Shown one piece after another: positions 46,901 to 58,900 of a DNA stretch of 64,000 nt; positions within the stretch are counted from its first letter, which is position 1; each line of letters begins with the position of its first letter. The notes under the pieces are model-generated. The model had not been told where the DNA came from, ran no database searches, and saw nothing but the letters and a program-made list of their open reading frames with translations. The DNA is taken from positions 4,053,750-4,117,749 of the forward strand of contig OX589590.1 in NCBI GenBank assembly GCA_951329385.1. The letters are read 5' to 3'. The position numbers were made by a program, and so were the translations under genes. The stretch comes from Polia nebulosa (Eukaryota > Arthropoda > Insecta > Lepidoptera > Noctuidae).

Positions 46901-49900
46901 GAAAATGACAAGAATATCTGTATCTACGCGATGATGTCTGATGCCACGGTATGCTACAGCCCCGCCGGGGTCAAGGCTGGCGTAATATAATAATAAGCAC
47001 GAACGCTGCTCTTAGTTACATCTCCTTTTTTTTGACAACCATTGTGTCTATTTTAAAATGTAAAGTCATTGTGACGTCTGTTAAATTGAGTTAATCCGTT
47101 AATGTGTGAGCTTTTGAGCGGTTAATTAATACGAGTAGGACACAGGGCTGTACAATATTCTTTTGCATGAATAAATTTTAGTACTACTGTAGTATCATGA
47201 CGTGTTATTATATCAGTAAAGTTATGTTCGCGTGTGGTATTCTATTAGTTTTTATTAAGGCCGTACTACCGGCCAAGTGGCGCCCTCATTGAATAAAAAA
47301 TCGTCATAGCCTAGAAAATAAATATTAAAGAATCCAACGTCACGTTTGTTACAAATAGGCTATAGTTAGTATGTTAAAAAAGGTCTTAGAATGTAGTAGG
47401 TAAAAGTGTCAGATACGGCCGTTTTTGGTACTTTGGCTTACTACTTTGGATACGAAACATTCTGAGACCTGTTTTAACAACGTAAAAATACTTTATCCTC
47501 TTTGTAACAAACGTGACGTTGGATTCTTTAATATTTATTTTCTAGGCTATGCTACGATTTTTTAATCAATGAGGGCGCAACTTGGCCGGTAGTAGACCCT
47601 TAACTGTAATGATTAAAATAATGTTATCAATCTACAAAGAAACTTTGTTTTGTACAAAACTACTGTCTAACATTATACAGTTGGCCGATTGTCTACCCAT
47701 AGTGTGTAAATAAAGACTTGTTGAATGTTTTGACAAAGTAATGGTTAAAATTGTCCCCTACTTTGAAAGCACTTAGGTGACTCCGTCAATTTCGAAGTCA
47801 TGTTTATTTGCTGTCATAGTTACTTACGTTTTATCTGGAGAGGCGTCTCATGCGGTACCCTCACAACACATACCAGCTTTTAAATTTATGACTACTGACT
47901 CAATGTACCTACCTTCCCAAGCAGATGTAACATTCTCTTTTACCAATAGATGATATTTTATTTCGTAACGTTACAGCTAATGTTCTTGAATTAATCGGTA
48001 ATGGTTTTCTTTATCTGACGATAACGACCGGAGTTATTTACGGTGATACTGATGTCTTGAGTAATTAATTACCGATTCGCTCCAAGATTAAAGTTTCGTC
48101 CGACTTTTACGTCGGAGTTAGGTTTGAACTTCCTTTGATTTTGCTCGTCTGGATTTAGGTAATGGAGTAATTTGGTATTGTTGGCAGCTTTGGACCGAGG
48201 GCCTGTTTGCGCTGGCGTATAACCTCAACCAGCTCAACAATCCAACAATCAAGTTCCTTGAGAAGTTACACACCAAGATCGCGCTCAAAGCTGACAAGTC
48301 GGGGAAGATTCTCGTCAAAAAGTAAGTTCCTACACCTTTCTACGTTATCTATACTAATATTATAAAGCTGAAGGGTTTCTTTGTTTGTTTGAACGCGCTA
48401 ATCTCAGGAACTACTGGATCGAATTGAAAAATTATTTTTGTGTTGAATAGTCCATTTATCGAGAAATGATGAATGAAAAATGTGGTAAAAACGGGAGAAA
48501 AAATATTTCTTTTAAGAGCTTCCGTTACGTGCGCTACGTAAACGGTTAAAGTTACGCAAACATTATGTATGACGTAATTGTTCCCCTTTAAAAGTTCTAA
48601 AAAAAAGTCCGCGACAGCATAAGTCCATCTTTTAAGGTTAACTCACTATAATCTTTTTTATGGTAATCTAATTCGTTCTAAAATAATGCATTATTTATTT
48701 GCGAAGGTGTTTTTATAAACATGACATTAATCCTTATCCAAATAAATACGTTATTCATCATAAGTATTTAATTTTGAACAAAATTGCCCTTGACATCATT
48801 TGATTTCAACGAATATCTTATGAGATATCATAGTGTTAATCAAGTACCACGCGCACATTCATGCTAGGCGGGCGATTATGAGGGATGTGGAGAGCGAGGT
48901 ACCATTTTGCACTGTATAGCCTATTTATTGAGAAAGGATATAGACTTTATATATAATCACGCTACGACACAGTAACCATAACCGCGGGCACAGCTAGTCT
49001 AACATATTTATAGTTTTTTTAACGTTCAGTGATAAGAACTGTTTTATTTTACAACTTGGTACGGCTTCTTTTATCTTTCTCTGGCATTTAATGGGTTGTA
49101 ACGGGTCAATAAATACCTTTAAAACTTTCAGAGTGAAGTATTAAAGGATTAAAGAACAATAGGAAGTTTAATGAGATTGTGATGTAGAAGAGCGCGTTTG
49201 CCAGTTGTAGTCCCCGTTCCGGGAGGAGGGTTCATGGTCCTGACGGCAGTGAGCGTTTGAATTATTCCAGGGTACAAATATAATATTTCTATTTAATCCG
49301 TAAGTTAGATTATCAAAAAATATTGGACGCGTATTTTTTGCTTTACCAAATCAATAAAAAATGACAAAGATAAAACGCATCAAAGTTCAGAAGTGGGGCT
49401 TGTTACGTCACTTGTAGGTAAACAGTGCTATACTTTATGCGTAGGTGAGACGTCACGCGAAATTGCCACGCACTGTATCGTCATCATTACAAGCTTTTAT
49501 TTAGTTTCACCTGTTTTTTTTGTTTACTGACGGTCCAAATAGATTTTTTTAGTCGTCTACCCGTATCGTCGGTGAGACTGCAATACCGCGTAACTAGCTT
49601 TATCCATAAGGTTGAACTTCCCTTCGCGAGGGGAACACGCTCCCCCGCGAAGGGAAGTTCGACCTTATGGAAAAAAACTTGGGATGAATTAACATTGAAA
49701 ATTAGGCCGTATGGGAAAAGCTAGTTACGTGGTATTGCAGTATCACCGACGCCGACACTTAACTCTTAGCGCGTCTAGCGGATACATGGTGGGCGAGTTT
49801 CTGGGCCCAAAGAATTTGAAAGTTAGGGAACCATCGATTCGAAAGAAGAAGAAGAAATGGTGGGCGAGACACAATTAAAATCTATTGTGTCTGCTAATTG

Positions 49901-52900
49901 GACGCGCCACGGGTTAAAAGAAAATATACATATTATTTTTTTATTCTTATTTAAATTAGGGACTTTTATAAAGGCAATGCGTATGACAGTCCCATTCTAT
50001 AGCATTTGGTCCATGAACCTGAAAAGACTACTCGCATCATCACCATTTGGTTGAGCCAGAATTCTATGGAGTGTGCCTAAAGAAAATATTTAAATGATAA
50101 AGATGTTGCACTAATAGACCTAGCTGAACAGTTAGCAATATTGAATTATACTAACCTTTTGACTTTTACCAGTTGCTCGAAGATAAACAGCTGATTTAAT
50201 GTATTTATGTCGTGCTCAAGACGGACTTGGTATAAATCGCAACCGTTACTATTAAATAATCGCTTCTTAAAATGCAGTGTTGTAAATCACTTCTGAATTT
50301 AATGGACACAGTGATGAATATGATTAGCTATTTGCTCCGCGTAAACTTCAATGTTGAGATTGTTCAATGGTAGCTATTTTTATTAGGGGCGTCCATTAAT
50401 TACATGATGCGTTTAGCGTTTATATTCGACGCAATCAAGCATAGATTAAGGGGGAACAGGGGCTGCGATTCTCCATACAAATGTATTTCCGTTTTTTCTT
50501 CCTGAATAATGCCTCTAGAGCAATAATTTTTTTTTTCATAAAGTCAAGGTCTGCTGTTGACACGCCCCTGTCATTTCCTTTTTTTCAGCAACTAATAAGT
50601 AAAGAAAATATGACCCTCCAAAAATTTCAAAAAATGGCCCTATTTTTACCGCCGTTCTTAGAAGATTACCAGACAAATTAGAAATGTTTTAACAACCTGA
50701 AAAACCTGCAATTTTTTGAGCTGAAATTTGGCTTATTTATGTCAGTTCGGTGACAATGCCACCGAGATGCTTTGAGGTTTTTTTTTTGTGGGGTGGTAAA
50801 TCATCCAATGACATCTCCCACTCTGGGTGGAGCGGGAGGGCGTGTCAGACTCTTACTGACTAAAACCCGCCCCTGTTCCTTCCCTGCCTGAGTGCCCAGG
50901 GGTGCGGTATCTCATGTTGAGGATTTATCCGCTACCCCTAGGCGTATGATTTGAGGTTGGCGTCGGGATGTAGGGATGTCATCAGGGTGTTCCAGACACC
51001 TTGATGAGAAATGGTAGGACAGTTGAATTTGGACTAATACTTTCCATTAAATATGGTAAGGAGGGTCTGGAAAAAAAATACCTTTAATTTATTATTTCTA
51101 TTGTCGGTCGTTGCGATTGAGGTTCCGTATGTACAACTTTTCAGTTGCAGCCCTACCTTGCCGTCTTAAAACCATCATCAGCTAGGGAGTGGAATTCCCT
51201 ACCGGAGTCTGTGTTTCCTGATAGCTACAACCTGGAAGTCTTTAAGTCAAGAGTGAATAGGTTACTTCTAGGCAAGCGTGCTCCATCTTCGACCACATCA
51301 TCGCTTACCATCAGGTGAGATAGTGGTCAAACGCGTGCCTATCAACAATAAAAAAAAAATCTTTTCGGTGACAGAAAGGGATAGTGTTATTCGTCCTGTA
51401 TAACGACGTCTCTCTCTCTCACCGAAAAGATCATGGTTTTAAGACATCATAGTAGGGCAGCAGTTTTCGTACTCCGTTTCTCTTTTGTTTGCGTTCGATT
51501 GCCTTGTTTCTGGTTCTCAGGAAACGTGAGTGATAGCAGCGCTATCTGTCATTGTCATATTACCACACGCGAGGTTCATTGGACTATGTGCGTCTGTAGT
51601 ACAAACCTTCGTCAATCTACGGCTGACACCCGGTGACAAACTTATCACATGTTAATATATTTACCCAAAACTCAGTTAGGTACGTGTTTCACAGATCTTA
51701 AACTTGAGTTTACGATGTTTACGTCCGGCGTCTGCTCCGGTGTTAAGGCGCTATTAGCTGCCAATGACCTTGAGTGGTTAGCTTGCGTGTTCTGCGCTGA
51801 GCTCACGTAACGCGTCGTATGTCCACCCAGTAATAGGACTCGCCCATCAAGGAGCGCTGTCCGAAATTAGACGCATTATTAATTTATTACACATAAAACA
51901 ACAAGTATTAAACTAAAACACTGAGACTAAATTATAAATAATTAGGTGAAGGTTTCATAAAAATACGCTGTATAGTTTTTGCGTGATTCTTAATTTTTCA
52001 TCCGCGTTAGATATAACTTTAGAAATTAATTACACTATGTTATAAAAATATAATTTCAAATATTCTGAAATCAAATTACGACGGAAATGGTCTAGAGTAA
52101 CATATATTTTTTTCAAAGAAATAAGTCTAGTCGTTTAGACGTGATGTTCAATTTAAAACCATTAAAAGTCGTACAATTGCGCCTTAAGGAACATACAAGA
52201 GCGCGTTTTCTTCGTTTCATGATGCTCCTGTATTACGAGGGTCGGGTGAGATTTGACGATAGCTGTGCAACTGTCACCTGACAAGTATTTCTTGGGCATA
52301 TTTATAATTGTTTTGCTTGTTTCTACCCGACTCCCCAGAAGGAGAGTAATGTTTTTCGAGAGTATGTATCTCTATTTATTTGGCACGCTCTGTAGCCGAA
52401 AAAAAAAGGAGGAGATTCTCAATTCGACCGTATATGTATATATATACGGTCGAATTGAGAATCTCCTCCTATTTTTTTTATATGTATGTTATGTATATAT
52501 ATATGTATATATATATACATATGTATATATATTTTTGTATATGTGTTATGTATGTTCGGGCATAACTCCGTCATATAATTATGTATATAGACGAATTTGC
52601 AAAATTATTTTTTGTTCGAAATGGTCCCATTTAAATTTCATATAGATCTGATTATGAGTTTCGGAGACAGACAACGGAACTCTTCAAAAAATGACAGCAA
52701 ATCAACTGCGATTGCTCCGATCGTATGTCGTATGTAGTGTTAATAAAAATTAATGGGAAACCATAACTAAAAAGTGAAAAATAAAAACTTTTTTACAAAA
52801 AAAATAGAACTGACTCCCAAAAAAGAGCAAAATAACTTTAATTTCGGAAGTCTGTATCAAAAAAAACGAACACAAAAAACCAACACATAACACCGACTGC

Positions 52901-55900
52901 CGAAATTGAAGTTATTTTGCACTTTTTTTGGAAGTCGGTTCTATTTTTTTTGTGACATGATCATGTGGGGTATCAAAATAAAGGGCTCAAGGAGGTGATT
53001 CCAAAAATATAACTGAGTGTAGAAAATAAAAAAAATAATATTTTTAAAAAACCCAACTGTTTCAGTTAATCGGTGGCAGTTATTTTTGTTCAATCATAGA
53101 TTTCACGCCACAAACTGCATCAGAATTCTTGAAAAGTGACTTGTTTGGAACTTTTTAGCTAATTTTTGTAGTTGGGTTTTTAACAGAAGCGTCTTTACGA
53201 GCATATTCGTGATTCCAGTTAAAAAACATGGCACATTGAAACAAGAAGTCTCCCATTTTCCGTTCCAGTGCTGCTGTTAGGGAACCCTAAAGTGTAAGAT
53301 GTTCACCATTCATGCATAACAAACGCTAGAAGGTTGTCGCCTGCCTGTTGTTCGCCGTGTCGTAATATTGAACAAGTATTGTTTATTTGCGTCCTACGGT
53401 CCTACCGAAGAGTTTACCTGTATTCTTTTAACCGCACGTGTCGTCTTTACTGAGCCTTGTTATACAACTCAGTGGCACATTCTTGTGTGTGAATATTTTA
53501 GTTAAATAACATCAAATCGTCGGGTCGGCCGGTAATATGTTCAAGATAAATAATTCCAAGTCAACCTCTGCCGGTTATGATAATTTATAATTTTAAAACA
53601 CAAATTATAATTTTAAAATCTGTTAAGGCAGTCTACCTTGAATCTTGTAAAAACTTCTTTTATTTTTTTCTATGACTTTTTATTTCGTTGTTCGCGTTCG
53701 TTTATTGTTGAATGCCATTACGTTAAAACGTTAAGTTGTTGTAGTGTTTAGAACTAGGTTAAGAGTGTGGGCGTTCGACATGTTATTTATTTTGTTAGTT
53801 GATGAGATGTTGCCTTGGGAATTAATGAAAGGTGATAATACCAGCTGATTGTATTCACACTAAAACAATAGCTGCATAATACATAGGTACAGTTCATTAT
53901 AGGTAGGTACACTATCAACTTGCAATGTGTTTAAATATCCCATAGGATATTTTTCAAATTTTCCTGAAAACATTAATGTCCGACTGGCTAGATATTGCAT
54001 AATTATTTGATTATTAGGTAGATCCATTACGCCATTCTAAAAAAGGCCTTACAGAGATTTGTAAAACACTTATTACATAATTATTCGATCATTATATTTA
54101 TTACACCATTCTAAAAAAGGCCTTACAGAGACTTGTAAAACATTTATTACATAATTATTTGATCATTACATTAAGTGATTCTAAAAAAGGCCTTACAGAG
54201 ACTTGTGAAACACTTATTACATAATTATTTGGTCATTATATTCATTACGCCATTCTAAAAAAGGCCTTACAGAGACTTATAAAACACTTAATACATAATT
54301 ATTTGATCATTATATTCATTACGCCATTCTAAAAAAGATCTTACAGAGACTTGTAAAACACTTATTACATAATTATTTGATCATTACATTACGCCATTTT
54401 AAAAAAGGCCTTACAGAGATTTGTAAAACACTTATTACATAATTATTTGATCATTATATTCATTCCGCCATTCTAAAAAAGGCCTTACAGAGACTTGTAA
54501 AACACTTAATACATAATTATTTGATAATTATATTCATTACGCCATTCTAAAAAAGGCCTTACAGAGACTTGTAAAACACTTATTACATAATTATTTGATA
54601 TTTATATTCATTACGCTATTCTAAAGCTTTACAGAAAGCAGAATTTAACAGTTACAGCCTTATTTATAAAACTCGCTAACTATATGCTTAGTTTAAATAC
54701 TGATTAACGGATTCTAAATTCAATGTCTCCATAGACAATTTTGAATTAAGAACCTGCTAATCAGTGTTTAAACTATTCATAATATGTTTATTTTTGAAGT
54801 TATACTTCTTTTGGCGCGTTGAGGAAAAATTATACGATGTGCACGCATACAGTCCCAAAAACCGACACCCTGAAGTTATCTAGAACCGACACCCTTTTTT
54901 TTATATTAGCTTTTGTCTGTGGTTCATGAAGAATGATTGTTTTCTTTTTGTAAACTTTGTGACAGTTTGGTTTTTTATCTTGTTACACCAAAGGAGTATA
55001 TAACTTCTTACGTGCGTACATAAGTACACACACACTTTTTTTTTATAAATATGGCCCTAAGATCTAGAGACACTGTCTACAATACTTTTTAAACTTCTTT
55101 TTTTTATTTTTAAAATTCTTTCGTAATGCGATGACATAACCAACTCGTAAGTTCACTAATGGCCCGTAGACGAAAAGAGTTTTTATCATGTCAAGGGGCA
55201 ACTGTCATAGTAGTCGGAACGTGTTTAGTTGAATCAAGCCATCTTGTGGAACTTGCACTTGACATATGACATTTTCATCATTATAATAAAACCTCATTTT
55301 TTAACAACATTCAAAAATTTTGTAGGCGTTATGTATTATTTAAAGAGATTTATACAAAAATAATATTAAAAAATTTTTGTTGAATATAATTCATTTGAAG
55401 CCTGTTGAATTTTTTGTAAAAAGATTTTTATTTTTCACTTTTTAGTTGTTATACCCCAGAACTAAACCGCCCTAATTGATAACCCCAATACCAGGGTATA
55501 ATTAATGTGATTCGAAGCAACAAAACGTCGTCTATGTACTTATACATATTTTTTGTTTTTGTTATTTTTGTCAAAAAGCGCTGAAGCAATTTCGATAAAA
55601 TTTATATGGGTGGTCCCATATAAATTTTTCCTCTGGAGTATACTATTTCGATAAAAAAAGAATTTTGAAAATCGGTCCACAACTGACAGAGAAATCCGTG
55701 GACATACATAAAAAAAACATACTGTCGAATATACAGGGTGTAACGGAAAGGTGGTGGTCATATTTTAAGAACCGGTTCTGCCCATGAAAATGAACAACTT
55801 TCTCTAAGAAAAAACAGAAAATTCCCAAAAAAAAAATTTGTCATTGCATACAAAATTACCATCAGCTGATCAATATTTGTATGGGAGGTAAAATTTTTTT

Positions 55901-58900
55901 TTGAGAATTTGCTCAGGTTTTATTGAAGAAAGTGATTCATATCGATGGGCAGATGCAGTTCTTCAAATATGGCCACACCTTTCCGTTAAACCCTGTAGAA
56001 CCTCCTCTTTTTTTCGAAAAAAATATGTAGGTATTGTTCAGTACAATTTTGTTTGCATAGGTAGACAAAATGTGACTGAGCTCGTGTCTAAAGTAATAAC
56101 AGCCGCACGGGTCGATCTATCGATATAGGTTAAGATACGCTTGTCGGGGTTGGTTCATGGATGGGTGACCATCTTTACATACCGAGACTCCTCCGTGCCT
56201 CGAAAAGCACGTTAAGCCGTTGATTCTGGCTGTCAATCGTGGATCTTATAGCTATAGAAGCCCGAAAGCCTGACAACCAGTCTTACCAAGGGGTATCGTA
56301 TTACCCACTTACTGAGTTGTGGACGTCAGATAGACAGTCGCTTCATGTAAAATACATCAATCAATCTATCTCAATTTGTCAATTTTGGTTGACTGGAAGC
56401 CGACCCCAAGATAGTTGGGAAAAATCTAGGCAAACAGGTAGACAAAATGTAGGAAACAGTTTATATTATTTATTAACCGACTTAAAAAAAAGGAGGTTAT
56501 CAATTCGGATGTTTGCATTTTTTTTAATGTATGTTCGGGCATAACTCCGTCATATATTGACGGATTTGCAATATTCTTTTTTGTTCGAAAGGGGTTTGTT
56601 CCGAAATGGTCCCATTTAAATTTCATATAGACCTGATGATGGATTTCGGAGACAGACAACAGACCTCTTCAAAAATTTACAGCAAATCAACCGCGATTGC
56701 TGCGATCGTATGTCTATGAATTGTCAACACAGTTTAATGAGGAACCACAACTGAAAAGTGAAAAAAAAAAACTTTTTTACAAAAAAATATTATGTTTCTG
56801 GTTTTGTGTCTTCGTTATTTGACACCGACTTCCGAAATTGAAGTTATTTTGCACTTTTTTTGGAAGTCGGTTCTATTTTTTTATAATAAAGTTTTTTTCT
56901 TTTTCGTCTTTGATTGATAACTTATGCCCGAAAAGAATTCGACGGAGAGAGGGAGTATGTTTTGATCAAAATACACCGAGTCAACACCTATGCCAATGAA
57001 CAGTTACTTCGTTGCTTCGTATATTTCGATTTCATTCATTCGTTTTACTGCTGCATCTTTAAAGGTGGGTACTGACCGGCGTAACGGGATGTAATGTAAC
57101 GTGTTACACAGCCAGCGTTCGTGCAGTCAGTACGTTGCGGGCGCCTTGTTTCCCTGTACTGAATGCACGAACATTCGCTGTGTAACACGTTACATTACGC
57201 CCCGTAACTCCGGTCAGTACCAGCCTTAACCTTTCGTGACCTGCCGACTCTCAAGAGCCACGAACAGTCGGGGCTTGATAGGTTTTTTTTTTTTTTTTTT
57301 TTTTTTTTGGGGGGTGGGAAATTATCTAATGACTCTTTCCGCTCTGGGGTGGAGCGGAAGGGCGTGTCAGACTCTTACTGACTAAAACCCACCCCTGTTC
57401 CTCCCTGCCCTACGCGCCCGGGGGCGAGGTAACTCTTTCGAATTTATCCTCCACCCCCGGGCAGGCACTGGCCGTGGCAGGCCCCGTCCTTTGCTGACAA
57501 CTCTTTGAGGCGCGCGTGGAACACTACGCGCCGTCGACTCTCGGGCCTGGTGCTGATCGGACGGCGAGTTACCCGCTACTCGCCGTCCGCAGGCCCGGGT
57601 CTACGGTGGCCGGAGATCGTCTCGCAGCCCCCGGCGTCTCCTGCGACGGCTGCTGCTGGGAGCGCTAGGGCGATTCGGTCTCTGTTGAATCTCCCTAACG
57701 TGTGCCGCCTCCCTCTTCGCGAGCATTACTGCTTCGCAGAAGTTGTAGACGGCCCCCCATTCCCTCTCACTCCGTACCATGGCCTGAACCAGGGCACGGC
57801 GCGAGAGGTCGCTGCCGCCTATCGCATCCACGAGGACACGGCGGTGTTCTGCCCAGGCGGGGCAAACCTCCACCGTATGCTCCACCGTGTCCACGGGGCG
57901 ATCCTCGCAGTGGAAACACGCAGGGGTCACCTCCGCCTTGATACGACACAGGTACTTCCCGAAACAGCCATGTCCGGTGAGCACCTGCGTCAGGCGGAAG
58001 GTGAGGGCGCCATGGCGCCTCTCCAGCCACTCCTCAAAGAGGGGCACTACCGCCTCGATGGTGGCGTGCCCAGCGCTGGGTTGCGACAGTCGCTCTCTCC
58101 ATGTCACCATGAGATCCTGCCGGAGCTCTGTCCGCCGAGCCGCGAGTTGTCGCGGCAGCGGAGTTTCGCCCCGGCGTTTAGCCTCCTCGCGCCACTCGTA
58201 CAGGTGCGCGAGGATTTTTGCCTCCAGATCCCACGGTGACAGTCCGGCAAGGAGGCTCGCCGCCTCACGGGAGATCGTGCAGTATCCGCGGATGATGCGG
58301 ATGGCCATGACCCTCTGGGCCGCGTTCATCTGGCGCGTTGAACGCTGCGTCAATGAACGCGCCCACACCGGTGCCCCGTAGAGGGCCATGGACCGCACGA
58401 TCCCCGCGTAGAGCCTCCGGCAGGAGGCGTTTGGCCCCTTCAGATTGGGTAGGAGCCGCTTCAAGGCGGCCCCGGCCCTGTCCAATCTGGGAGCCAAACG
58501 TCGAAAATGCTCGACGAAGTTCCACCGGCTGTCGAGGACGAGTCCCAGGTACTTCATCGTACCCTCGACGCCGATGCGAACCCCTCCTACCGTGATCTGG
58601 GAACCCTCCGGTGGCTCGTTCCGATAGCCATGAAAGCACATGGCCTCGGACTTGTGCAAAGCCACCTCGAGTCCCAGTTGCCGGATCCTCCCTATGACTG
58701 TCGCAACCCCGCGTGTCATACGGTCGGCCGCCGCCTCGTGCGACCACCCCTGCGCTAAGACTAGCGTGTCGTCAGCGTAGCACACTACGCTGACGCCAAT
58801 GGGGAGGTCGCAGCGCAGCACCCAGTCGTATCCGATGTTCCACAAAGGCGGCCCCAGGACCGATCCCTGCGGAACACCGCACGACATCTCTCGCCGGTTC

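Noticed and set aside
52253..52645. Open frame of 130 codons with Tyr-Ile repeats
   Set aside because: Most of it is translated TATATG microsatellite and a palindromic repeat.
53991..54625. CRISPR-like regular repeats
   Set aside because: Whole 75-bp units repeat including the 'spacers', so it is a eukaryotic minisatellite.
57505..58381. Long plus-strand open frames of up to 244 codons
   Set aside because: They are antisense shadows of the GC-rich LINE reverse transcriptase ORF at 57601-59127 and have no domain.
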